A stretch of DNA of 9,223 bases. Source: Bacteroidota bacterium (GTDB lineage Bacteria; Bacteroidota; Bacteroidia; Chitinophagales; UBA2359). This document shows positions 1 through 6,438 of the stretch, in pieces. Every line of letters starts with the position of its first letter. The stretch's first letter is position 1. The notes beneath the pieces were generated by a model. It was given only the letters and a program-made list of their open reading frames with translations, was not told the DNA's origin and did not search any database. Position numbers and translations under genes: made by a program. The DNA is taken from positions 1 to 9,223 of the forward strand of contig JAHDCM010000116.1 of assembly GCA_020629895.1 (NCBI GenBank), given 5' to 3'.

Positions 1-33
1 GCCATCTTCGGTGGTGATAACTTTTCGGGTCAT
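1..33 (-). CDS. N-terminal fragment of a gene leaving the window, possibly RidA-like
   Basis: Reading the minus strand from an ATG at 33-31 gives 11 open codons, MTRKVITTEDG, up to the window edge. The leader upstream is A/T-rich and lacks a Shine-Dalgarno sequence, like the other genes here. The N-terminus resembles the start of RidA/YjgF-type enamine deaminases, which often begin with a basic residue, VI, a T or F, and then an acidic turn before a conserved GPYSQ motif. That motif would lie outside the window, so the family call is only a suggestion. The start codon itself is moderately supported by its position at the edge of a long non-coding stretch. Confidence 0.4.
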   Translation of the reverse strand, partial: MTRKVITTEDG

Positions 34-40
34 GGTAATA

Positions 41-62
41 ATGAGTGAATGAGTGAATGAGT
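41..62. repeat. Short tandem repeat, ATGAGTGA unit
   Basis: The 8-nt unit ATGAGTGA is repeated about 2.75 times without error. It lies between the start of the leftmost gene and structured repeat copy 1. A different but similarly sized simple repeat (CAATCA-based) precedes copy 3, so short simple repeats flank the head side of at least two copies. Confidence 0.75.
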
Positions 63-103
63 AAGACCTATCCATTCAATCGTAATATTAAATCAATGTT
101 TTT

Positions 104-307
104 GCGTGAGGGATAGTAGTGGTAGCTTGGCGAAATAGCCGCTTTTGTGAAGCAAAGACTAGCAGGGCTGACAGCGGAAGACACTGCTAGGCATAAGCTG
201 AACTAGTGGCTATAAGGCAACTACAAACGGATAGCCCGACCTTTTTTTGCCTCGTGCCTGTTGATGCGTGGACGCATCAACAGGCGAGGCGAAAAAAGGA
301 CACGCCC
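104..307 (+). repeat. Structured intergenic repeat, copy 1 (complete; likely RNA element)
   Basis: The core (104-240) matches the 9080-9215 core at about 88% by hand alignment, and it also aligns with the reverse complement of 6291-6154. It folds as a rod: GGG 110-112 with CCC 235-237; GTAG 122-125 with CTAC 221-224; TTG 127-129 with CAA 218-220; ATAGCCGCT 135-143 with AGTGGCTAT 205-213; GTGAAGC 147-153 with GCTGAAC 197-203, which contains tandem G-A pairs; CTAGCAG 159-165 with CTGCTAG 184-190. The apical loop is 166-183. A second near-perfect hairpin follows at 240-299 with arms of about 28 bp, and GCGTG 104-108 pairs with CACGC 301-305 to close the structure. The strand given is the one on which tandem G-A pairs and G-U wobbles make sense. 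No promoter is evident, so transcription is inferred only from structure. Confidence 0.88.
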
Positions 308-308
308 A

Positions 309-352
309 AAAAATAAACAAAAAAAACCTCAATCTGTTTAGGAATGAGGTTT
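309..352 (-). terminator. Rho-independent terminator of the HtrA-like protease gene
   Basis: On the minus strand an 8-bp stem AAACCTCA/TGAGGTTT (352-345 with 331-324) with a 13-nt loop is followed directly by a U-rich run broken by single G and A residues. It lies about 50 nt past the protease stop codon and just before the tail of structured repeat copy 1, which is on the other strand. The stem is A/T-rich for an intrinsic terminator, but the U tract is long. Confidence 0.8.
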
Positions 353-402
353 GATTGATAAAGTATGATGTATTAACTATTCTTTATTTTTTGCATTTTT
401 AT

Positions 403-1965
403 CTAAGCACCAAAGGCATAATAGTAAGTATTGGGATCGCCTGGATAAAAGCCTTCGACCATGATTCCGCCTTGTAATTGCATCACCACTTCTTCAAACT
501 CTTCTATGGAATTGACGGATTCATCTTTGACTTTGGTAATCACAAATCCTTCTTCCATAGCGGTTGATTCGTCGATAATACCTCCTTTTTTGATGTCTTT
601 GACTAATACGCCTCCTCGTACTCCTTGATTGCGAAGTACGCGCATATCTGCTTCTTCGAGTACAATTCCTAATTTGGGTAGTTCGTAACTTGGACTATTC
701 CCATTTTTATTATTGGCAATGACATTAGAGGTACCTAATTTGTTGCGTAATTTTACTTGAAAATCGCGCTCTACCCCGTTTCGATTGACGGTAACTTCCA
801 TGCTTTCACCTGGTCGATGTCGTGCAACTTGTCCCATAAAAGAGGGGTTATCCACAACTGGATTGCCACCGGCAGCGATAATTACATCACCTGATTGCAG
901 TCCTGCTTCGTAGGCTGCACCACTTACAAAAACAGAATCAATAAGTACTCCTTGTGAAATATCAATTCCTTGATCTTTGGCTACGTTTCCATCGAGGCTT
1001 TGAATGCTGATCCCTAAGAAACCGCGTTGTACAGAACCATATTCTTTGAGATCTTCTACTACTTTGGAGACGATGTTGGCGGGTACTGCGAAAGAATACC
1101 CCGCATAAGTTCCAGTTGGAGTAGCAATGGCTGTGTTGATGCCTAGTAGTTCTCCTGTGGTGTTGACGAGTGCGCCACCACTATTACCTGGATTCACTGC
1201 CGCATCTGTTTGAATGAATGATTCAATGGCGTATTTGTTTTTAAGGATATTGATATTACGTCCTTTGGCACTGACAATTCCTGCGGTAACAGTAGAAGCA
1301 AGATTGAAGGGATTACCTACGGCTAGTACCCATTCTCCTACGCGTGCATTATCAGAGTTGGTGAGTTCTAGTTTGGGAAATTGGTTTCCTTCAATTTTTA
1401 TGAGGGCTAAGTCGGTGGTTGGGTCTGTTCCAATAATTTGAGCAGGAAAAGAACGTTTATCAAAGAGGGTCACTTCGATTTGTTGGGCTTCGTCGATTAC
1501 GTGATTATTCGTAACGATGTATCCATCATCGCTGATAATCACTCCTGAGCCTGTTGATTGGGAAGGTGCGCGTCCTCCACGGCGTGGGTCGCCGTAGGGG
1601 TCAGAGAAGAAGTCATCTCCAAAAAATTCTCTAAAAAATTGCTCGTAAGGGTCTTGTTGACCTCTTTGTTGAGAACGACGTTGAGTGGTAGCCCGTCCTG
1701 CGGATGATTTGATGTGTACGACTGCTGGCATACTTTTGGCGGCTGCAGCAGTAAAATCAACAGGAACTGCACTGCCTGTGGGTGTTTGTATGGGCATTTT
1801 GGTAAGAGCAACAGGCGTAGAGTCGGAGACTTTAGGACTTGGGGGATTAGGGGATTGAGTAACGGTTGTAGTAGCTGTGTTATCAAAACCCATCATTTTG
1901 TAGGCTCCTAATGTAATTATGCTTCCTAAGATGGCTGCAATCATTAACTGGCTTACACGCTTCAT
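403..1965 (-). CDS. htrA: HtrA/Deg-family periplasmic serine endoprotease
   Basis: This 520-residue protein is a trypsin-like protease of the DegP/DegQ (Do) type, which degrades or refolds damaged envelope proteins. Residues 5-25 form a hydrophobic signal or anchor segment, followed by a Thr/Pro/Ser-rich linker to about 65. The protease domain spans about 70-305, with the full triad His155 (in TNNHV), Asp185 (in TTDLAL) and Ser262 (in GNSGG). A Gln/Arg-rich stretch followed by Phe-Phe-Gly residues (95-125) fits the regulatory LA-loop region. PDZ1 lies at about 310-405. A weaker PDZ2 lies at about 430-505 and ends in a Tyr-rich tail (YYYAFGA) of the kind I associate with Bacteroidota members. 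Length is a little above the usual 450-500. The start is the ATG at 1965, which places the hydrophobic segment at the N-terminus. The gene is monocistronic, divergent from pgsA, with its own terminator. Confidence 0.95.
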   Translation of the reverse strand: MKRVSQLMIAAILGSIITLGAYKMMGFDNTATTTVTQSPNPPSPKVSDSTPVALTKMPIQTPTGSAVPVDFTAAAAKSMPAVVHIKSSAGRATTQRRSQQRGQQDPYEQFFREFFGDDFFSDPYGDPRRGGRAPSQSTGSGVIISDDGYIVTNNHVIDEAQQIEVTLFDKRSFPAQIIGTDPTTDLALIKIEGNQFPKLELTNSDNARVGEWVLAVGNPFNLASTVTAGIVSAKGRNINILKNKYAIESFIQTDAAVNPGNSGGALVNTTGELLGINTAIATPTGTYAGYSFAVPANIVSKVVEDLKEYGSVQRGFLGISIQSLDGNVAKDQGIDISQGVLIDSVFVSGAAYEAGLQSGDVIIAAGGNPVVDNPSFMGQVARHRPGESMEVTVNRNGVERDFQVKLRNKLGTSNVIANNKNGNSPSYELPKLGIVLEEADMRVLRNQGVRGGVLVKDIKKGGIIDESTAMEEGFVITKVKDESVNSIEEFEEVVMQLQGGIMVEGFYPGDPNTYYYAFGA

Positions 1966-2052
1966 AGATTGTGGTTTATTTTTTGATTTGAATGAATGTA
2001 ATTAACGTTTTTTACAACGTCTTTAACTATTGTAGAGTTGCATAAGTTTAGA

Positions 2053-2081
2053 CAAATTAACATCTCTAGGGTACATTACAA
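2053..2081 (-). promoter_or_regulatory. Candidate promoter for the HtrA-like protease gene
   Basis: On the minus strand TTG (2081-2079) is followed after 18 nt by TTAATTTG (2060-2053), one mismatch from the Bacteroidota TAnnTTTG -7 box, with a -33 TTG at a plausible distance. It would leave a leader of roughly 80 nt before the ATG at 1965. That leader contains the inverted pair ACGTT/AACGT (2020-2016 and 2008-2004), a possible but unproven regulator site. This is a motif match only. Confidence 0.35.
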
Positions 2082-2141
2082 TACTGCTTAACCTTTTTTA
2101 ACCATTCATCTCGTTTTTACTCAAGTACAAATAATAATCGC

Positions 2142-2149
2142 TATATTTG
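2142..2149 (+). promoter_or_regulatory. Candidate -7 box for the pgsA unit
   Basis: TATATTTG matches the Bacteroidota TAnnTTTG -7 consensus exactly and ends 25 nt before the pgsA ATG, giving a short leader. No TTG stands at the -33 position, so only half of the promoter is recognisable. It is the only good match between the two divergent starts on this strand. Confidence 0.5.
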
Positions 2150-2174
2150 CATTCTTGTTTTCAAAACCAACTAC

Positions 2175-2738
2175 ATGAAGTGGCAACCAACTTTATCTGA
2201 CTGGGCAAGCCTCATTCGCATTATCATTACTCCTTTGGTACTGATCTTATTAACAACTTGGGACTATCGTTTCTGGTTGGGCTTGTTTTTGGTTTGGGTA
2301 GCGATGGTAAGCGACTTTTTAGATGGATATTGGGCGCGCAAGTATGGTTGGGTATCTATAACGGGAGCTTTTTTAGATTTTACTGCTGATAAATCGTTTG
2401 TAATATCTATTTTGAGCATTTTCGCTATTATGGGTTTGCTACCTGCTTGGATGTTGCTGGTTATTGTAAATCGAGAATTGGTGGTAATGGGCGCGCGTAT
2501 TTTTGCAGCGATGGAAGGATTGGCTGTTCCTGCTCACTTTTTGGGAAAAGTAAAAACCTTTTTTACCTTTGGAGGCATCACCGCGATCTTGGTTCACCAG
2601 ATTTTACAGCCTTATTTGGAAACAAACTTAGCTTGGATTCCTTATTTATTTATGTTGATTGCCGTTATTATGACGGTTATTTCGGGCGTAGACTATTTGA
2701 TTAAGATAAGGGATTATGTGGCAAGTAAGGCAAAATAG
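2175..2738 (+). CDS. pgsA: CDP-diacylglycerol--glycerol-3-phosphate 3-phosphatidyltransferase
   Basis: This 187-residue integral membrane enzyme should transfer the phosphatidyl group of CDP-diacylglycerol to glycerol 3-phosphate, making phosphatidylglycerophosphate, the precursor of phosphatidylglycerol. The CDP-alcohol phosphatidyltransferase signature D-x2-D-G-x2-A-R-x8-G-x3-D-x3-D is complete: Asp47, Asp50, Gly51, Ala54, Arg55, Gly64, Asp68 and Asp72. Downstream, an NRE followed by a small-residue helix (99-118) and GKVKT (124-128) look more like PgsA than phosphatidylserine or cardiolipin synthases of the same fold. Several hydrophobic helices cover most of the chain, and the length is typical. 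The ATG at 2175 follows an A-rich leader without Shine-Dalgarno and places the conserved N-terminal helix correctly. It is probably first in a unit with the next two genes (35-nt and 24-nt gaps). A CDP-alcohol transferase with another acceptor is the main alternative. Confidence 0.88.
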   Translation: MKWQPTLSDWASLIRIIITPLVLILLTTWDYRFWLGLFLVWVAMVSDFLDGYWARKYGWVSITGAFLDFTADKSFVISILSIFAIMGLLPAWMLLVIVNRELVVMGARIFAAMEGLAVPAHFLGKVKTFFTFGGITAILVHQILQPYLETNLAWIPYLFMLIAVIMTVISGVDYLIKIRDYVASKAK

Positions 2739-2773
2739 ATCACATCAATATAAAACTCAATCATACTAACACC

Positions 2774-2956
2774 ATGAGTGACGAAAAAGTAACTGGTATT
2801 CACCCTTTGATGGGTATTGGTATTATGGGCATAGCTATCACTATTGTGATTCATATTGCCATAGGTATTTTATTAGGTTTCAAAATGAATTTCTTATTTA
2901 TTTTTTACCTTATTTTCACTATTTGTTTAGTTATTGGCTTAGTGAAATCTGACTAA
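2774..2956 (+). CDS. Small two-helix membrane protein, unknown function
   Basis: This encodes 60 residues. A short polar N-terminus (MSDEKVTG) is followed by a Gly/Ile-rich hydrophobic segment (about 12-35) and a second Phe/Leu/Ile-rich one (about 38-57), ending in Lys-Ser-Asp. The Gly-Lys pair between them marks the likely turn. There are no catalytic motifs or cysteines, and I do not recognise the family. It lies 35 nt after pgsA and 24 nt before the large nuclease gene on the same strand, so it is probably cotranscribed. That position and its composition suggest a small inner-membrane component, but nothing links it to phospholipid synthesis beyond adjacency. Coding status is supported by the clean ATG start, a hydrophobicity pattern too regular for chance, and the tight fit between neighbours. 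Confidence 0.7.
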   Translation: MSDEKVTGIHPLMGIGIMGIAITIVIHIAIGILLGFKMNFLFIFYLIFTICLVIGLVKSD

Positions 2957-2980
2957 TTGACGAGTTTAAACATACGCTAA

Positions 2981-5900
2981 GTGCGTCCCTTTCTAAAATA
3001 CATTGTTGATCAGATTGATCTGGACGGGGACCTTACCCGCTTAAAAGATTATTGTTTCGTATTTCCTACGATTCGGGCGGGGGTGTATTTTCGCAAATAT
3101 CTCACCGAACGCCTTCAGGGCAAATTCTTTTGGAGTCCCCACATTTTTAGTATTGTTCAATTTTCCGAATTTCTTACCGATAAGGTGACATTGGATTCGG
3201 TAACGCTGGTATTTGAGTTGTATAAAAGTTACCGCAAATTCGAGCCAGAAGTGCGCTTTGATGAGTTTTATCATTGGGGGCAAATGGTAGTACGCGACTT
3301 TGACGAAGTAGATAAATACTTGGTGCCAGCCGATAAGCTATTTCAAAACCTCAAGGATTTAAAGGAAATTGAAGAGTTATTTCCTGTTGCAGAGGAGGAT
3401 ATGGCTTTTCTAAAAAAGTTTTGGGGTGTACTTGCAAAGGAAGGAGAAGACACCGATTTACAAGATGAATTTATTCGTATTTGGGAGATACTTGGTAAGG
3501 TTTATGAGGATTTTCGCGCTTACTTAGCGCGTACGGGAGCCACTTATGAAGGAATGGCGCAACGTGAAATTGTAGAAAAATTAGAAGCTAAAACATTAGA
3601 CTTACCATTTACCAAAATCGTTTTTGGCGGTTTTAATGCATTGAGCAATGCCGAAAAGCGGATGATTGAATTGATGGAGCGACAAGGTGATTTGACTGTT
3701 TATTGGGATACTGATCATTATTATATGTCATCTCCTAAGCAAGAGGCCGGAAAATTTGTACGCCAATACACCAAACAGTGGCTTCAAAGTAAATCACATA
3801 ACTGGCATTCACAAACTGATCTTGTTAAGCATCCCAAAAACATACATGTAGTAGGGGTTCCTTTAAAAGTAGGTCAAGCCAAACATCTGGGGCAAGTACT
3901 GAACAACTTACTAGAAAAAGAGCAATTAGCAATAGAAGAAACAGCCATTATATTGGGCGATGAGTCGATGTTATTTCCTGTACTTTATGCCCTTCCTGAA
4001 GCCATTCAGAATATCAACATTACGATGGGTTATCCACTGAAAAACACACCTCTTTTTCAGTTGATGGAGTCAATGGTATTTTTGCAAAAAACACGGCAAG
4101 ATGTTGATAAAAAAGAACCCGACTTACCTATCATTTTAGAAGATGGTACGACCAAAGCTGTACCGAATACGCTTTTCTACAATAAGTTCATCTACGAAAT
4201 CCTCAATAATCCATTTATTAAGTTTTTTGATAGCGAGGGAGTGCGTAAATATATGCGTTACTTGGAAGAGTACAATATGATTTATGCCTACGATACCACT
4301 ATCCAAGAACGTTTTACCCATCCTATTTACAAGCGCATTTTCCAAAAGACGGATACTTACGAGGAATTACTCCATTGTTTTAATGAGGTACTCAATATCA
4401 TTTATTATGAGTTGAAAAAACAAGAAGAAGAAAATTCAGACCAAGAAAAGGAAGACGACATTTTTGATGAGCATGAAGAACGACAACTGAGTATTGAACG
4501 GGAATTTATTTTCCAGATTTTACGCCAGATGAAACGCTTGGAAGAAATTCTACGCGAATATCGTCAGTTGATCAATATGGATACCTTTTGGAAGATTTTG
4601 AAGGAGATATTGCAATCGGTAAAACTACCATTTACAGGAGAGCCACTACGCGGCATTCAAGTAATGGGTTTCTTGGAAACACGAACACTCGACTTCAAAA
4701 ACATTTTTGTACTAGGACTAAATGAAGGAGCTATTCCTTCAACCAAAGCCCACCAAACCTTTATCCCTTTTAATTTACGACGCGGCTTCCGCATGCCCAC
4801 CTTCTTAGATCAAGATGCCATTTATGCCTATCACTTCTACCATCTACTACAACGTTCCGAAAATATCTACTTATGCTACAATACCGAAGTCGGAAACTTT
4901 GGAGGAGGAGAGAAAAGTCGTTATCTATTACAACTTGAAGAAGAGTTGGCCTTATACGATAATATTCAGTACAGCTCTGAGTTGGTGAGTGCGCCCTTAC
5001 CTACCCAAAACCCTGTACTAAACAAGGTCATTATTCAAAAAAATAAGGAAGTAATGAAGCGACTACATCGCTATGTTACCAATCCTCCAGATTATGAGCC
5101 ACCAATCATCGAACTTGATAGTGAGGAAGAAGTAGAAGAGCGAGTGACCAAAAAATTGAGTCCCTCTGCCCTATCTTTGTATATTACCTGTCCCGTACAA
5201 TTTTACCTGCGTTATGTTGCCCAACTCTACGAACTCGATAGCTTAGATGAAGAAATTAGTCCCAAGATTTTCGGAAATGTATTGCATCGCACCATTGAAT
5301 TATTATACAAGCCGCACCAAGACAAAATTCTTACTGATAAGCTGATTGAAGGCATTCGACAAAATCAGAAAAAGATTGAACGCGCCTTATTAAAAGCCTT
5401 TCGAGAAGAGAAATTTCCGCATCATAAGGAAGGGAAGAATTTGTTGTTGAAGAAAGTCATTTTACGACTAATTGACAAGATATTGGAGAATGACCGTGAC
5501 GATGCCCCTATCCGCATTATTGGTCTTGAAGCCACTGAATATGAAAAAGAAATCGAATTACCTGATGGGCGTTTCGTACTCGTTTCAGGTACCATTGACC
5601 GTATTGATGCCGTGCAAGTAGATGGGCAGGAAGTCGTGCGTATTTTGGATTATAAAACAGGAAAGGTAAAGTTGAACGATACAAAAACCGCCCTCAAATT
5701 ACCTATTGATAAATACCTCCACAAGTATTTTGATGATGCCGATTACAAAACAGGCTTCCAAGCCTACCTTTATAGTTATTTATACTGGAATAGTCATCCT
5801 GATGCAACGATTATTAGTGGCTTGTATGCGCTGAAAGAAATTAACAAAGGTATTCGTTATCTCCGCAAAAAAGAGCCACTGAGCCAAGCCTTTTTTCAAG

Positions 5901-6028
5901 AATTTGATATTCAATTGACGGCTATGTTGAGTGAGTTGTACGATGAGCGACACCCGTTTATTCAATGTGAAGATACCAGTAAGCGGTATTTCTTTTCGCC
6001 ATTTAAGGGATTGGTTAAAATGGATTAA
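2981..6028 (+). CDS. AddB-like PD-(D/E)XK nuclease / inactivated helicase protein
   Basis: This 1015-residue protein resembles the AddB subunit of AddAB-type helicase-nucleases, which process double-strand ends for recombination, normally with a UvrD-like AddA partner. The GTG start is the only reasonable one: TAA directly precedes it in frame, and MRPFLKYI with VFPTIRAGVYF fits how Bacteroidota members begin. No Walker A motif is seen, so the helicase half is probably structural. GLNEGAIP (about 579-586) followed by a Phe-Ile-Pro and Leu-Arg-Arg segment is the conserved helicase-like motif. A charged Glu/Asp/Lys linker lies near 478-508. The RecB-type nuclease domain (about 726-1010) keeps its core: His769, Asp873 in GTIDRID, and Asp890-Tyr-Lys892 followed by TG. 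Cys737 is retained, but the C-terminal iron-sulfur cysteines expected in AddB appear replaced (Tyr1003, Ser1006, Val1012). No AddA gene is in the window. Confidence 0.88.
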   Translation: MRPFLKYIVDQIDLDGDLTRLKDYCFVFPTIRAGVYFRKYLTERLQGKFFWSPHIFSIVQFSEFLTDKVTLDSVTLVFELYKSYRKFEPEVRFDEFYHWGQMVVRDFDEVDKYLVPADKLFQNLKDLKEIEELFPVAEEDMAFLKKFWGVLAKEGEDTDLQDEFIRIWEILGKVYEDFRAYLARTGATYEGMAQREIVEKLEAKTLDLPFTKIVFGGFNALSNAEKRMIELMERQGDLTVYWDTDHYYMSSPKQEAGKFVRQYTKQWLQSKSHNWHSQTDLVKHPKNIHVVGVPLKVGQAKHLGQVLNNLLEKEQLAIEETAIILGDESMLFPVLYALPEAIQNINITMGYPLKNTPLFQLMESMVFLQKTRQDVDKKEPDLPIILEDGTTKAVPNTLFYNKFIYEILNNPFIKFFDSEGVRKYMRYLEEYNMIYAYDTTIQERFTHPIYKRIFQKTDTYEELLHCFNEVLNIIYYELKKQEEENSDQEKEDDIFDEHEERQLSIEREFIFQILRQMKRLEEILREYRQLINMDTFWKILKEILQSVKLPFTGEPLRGIQVMGFLETRTLDFKNIFVLGLNEGAIPSTKAHQTFIPFNLRRGFRMPTFLDQDAIYAYHFYHLLQRSENIYLCYNTEVGNFGGGEKSRYLLQLEEELALYDNIQYSSELVSAPLPTQNPVLNKVIIQKNKEVMKRLHRYVTNPPDYEPPIIELDSEEEVEERVTKKLSPSALSLYITCPVQFYLRYVAQLYELDSLDEEISPKIFGNVLHRTIELLYKPHQDKILTDKLIEGIRQNQKKIERALLKAFREEKFPHHKEGKNLLLKKVILRLIDKILENDRDDAPIRIIGLEATEYEKEIELPDGRFVLVSGTIDRIDAVQVDGQEVVRILDYKTGKVKLNDTKTALKLPIDKYLHKYFDDADYKTGFQAYLYSYLYWNSHPDATIISGLYALKEINKGIRYLRKKEPLSQAFFQEFDIQLTAMLSELYDERHPFIQCEDTSKRYFFSPFKGLVKMD

Positions 6029-6045
6029 TCTATTTTTATTTTTTT

Positions 6046-6291
6046 GGGCGTGTCCCCCTTTTTGCCAATCGAAACTTGTCAGGTTTAAGGAATTACGTCA
6101 TTCGGATTGGGTAGTGTACTCCTGAAACCTGACAGGTTGATTGGCAAAAAGGGGGTCGGGCTATCCGCTTGTAGTTGGCTCACATAAGCCTGTTCAGCTA
6201 TTTGCCTAGCAGTGTCTTCCGCTGTCAGCCCTGCTAGTCATAGCTTCACTAGGCTTCTGTTTCACCAAGCTACCGCTACTATCCCTTACGC
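6046..6291 (-). repeat. Structured intergenic repeat, copy 2 (complete; likely RNA element)
   Basis: The reverse complement aligns along its whole core with copies 1 and 3, including an identical stretch of about 36 nt around CTAGCAG, the 18-nt loop and CTGCTAG. Its middle stem differs completely in sequence from copy 1 yet still pairs: AAGCCT (6256-6251) with AGGCTT (6191-6186). The step below pairs as TTGG (6268-6265) with CCAA (6178-6175). A C-G pair (6275 with 6168) replaces the T-A pair of the other copies. The closing stem is weaker here, GCGT with ACGC plus an A-C mismatch. Its tail lies 17 nt past the nuclease stop codon, so the two are tail to tail. Copies 2 and 3 also share CTACC just before the GCGT start. 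A promoter-like TACCTTTG lies about 90 nt upstream on the same strand. Confidence 0.88.
6054..6155 (-). repeat. Long variable hairpin of structured repeat copy 2
   Basis: The arms start CCCCCTTTTTGCCAATC (6054-6070) and end GATTGGCAAAAAGGGGG (6139-6155), a perfect 17-bp inverted repeat. Pairing continues inward with small bulges through AGGTTT/AAACCT to about 6090 and 6119. Nested in the right arm is AACCTGACAGGTT (6126-6138), a palindrome in its own right, and the left arm carries a one-mismatch version (6074-6086). It occupies the position of the unrelated 240-299 hairpin in copy 1. The internal palindrome may be an independent short repeat captured by the element. Confidence 0.8.
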
Positions 6292-6320
6292 GGTAGACGA
6301 TGGAACGATTGACGATTTAC

Positions 6321-6341
6321 GTGCGACGAGAGTACTTTTAC
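6321..6341 (+). repeat. Direct repeat A, copy 1
   Basis: GTGCGACGA and AGTACTTTTAC separated by one variable base match 6586-6606 at 20 of 21 positions. It ends in ACTTTTAC, which resembles the start of repeat B, so the two families may be fragments of one longer repeat. Confidence 0.75.
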
Positions 6342-6376
6342 AGCGCATTATACATAGTATATTTTACAATAAATTG

Positions 6377-6397
6377 CTTTTACAAAGGTATAACGCG
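6377..6397 (+). repeat. Direct repeat B, copy 1, with minus-strand -7-like box
   Basis: The 21-nt sequence starting CTTTTACAAAGG and ending ATAACGCG recurs without change at 6538-6558. Its reverse complement contains TACCTTTG (6390-6383), an exact match to the Bacteroidota TAnnTTTG -7 box, pointing toward structured repeat copy 2. No TTG is found at the -33 position, so promoter function is uncertain. Confidence 0.75.
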
Positions 6398-6438
6398 CTA
6401 GACGTTTGAACGGTTGATGATTAAACGTCCGACAGAGT

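Larger units (their letters stand above)
34..402. other. Non-coding region between the partial gene and the protease gene
   Basis: No credible coding frame is present. The region holds, in order, a short tandem repeat (41-62), an AT-rich spacer, structured repeat copy 1 (104-307), the intrinsic terminator of the minus-strand protease gene (309-352), and about 50 nt of AT-rich tail. Almost all the non-AT-rich sequence belongs to the structured repeat. Confidence 0.8.

Noticed and set aside
104..307. Structured repeat as a group II intron, CRISPR array or tRNA-like gene
   Set aside because: There is no domain V-like hairpin, no repeat-spacer regularity and no tRNA consensus. Copies are single, dispersed and differ in one arm.
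1539..1886. 115-codon frame on the minus strand inside the protease gene
   Set aside because: It is the out-of-frame shadow of the conserved protease coding sequence, with Leu/Pro-rich composition and no independent signals.
2028..2083. Inverted pair TATTGTA/TACAATA upstream of the protease gene
   Set aside because: Seven A/T-rich bases 42 nt apart are expected by chance in such a region.
6029..6045. Intrinsic terminator of the nuclease gene in the T-rich stretch
   Set aside because: The T run has no hairpin before it. The strong hairpin comes after it, which is the wrong order on this strand.
5931..6125. Frame overlapping the nuclease gene's 3' end and running into the repeat
   Set aside because: It overlaps the intact C-terminus in another frame and continues into hairpin sequence, so it is a chance frame.
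6212..6409. Open frame across structured repeat copy 2
   Set aside because: It runs through a non-coding repeat that varies by stem-preserving changes and indels, and it has no recognisable protein features.
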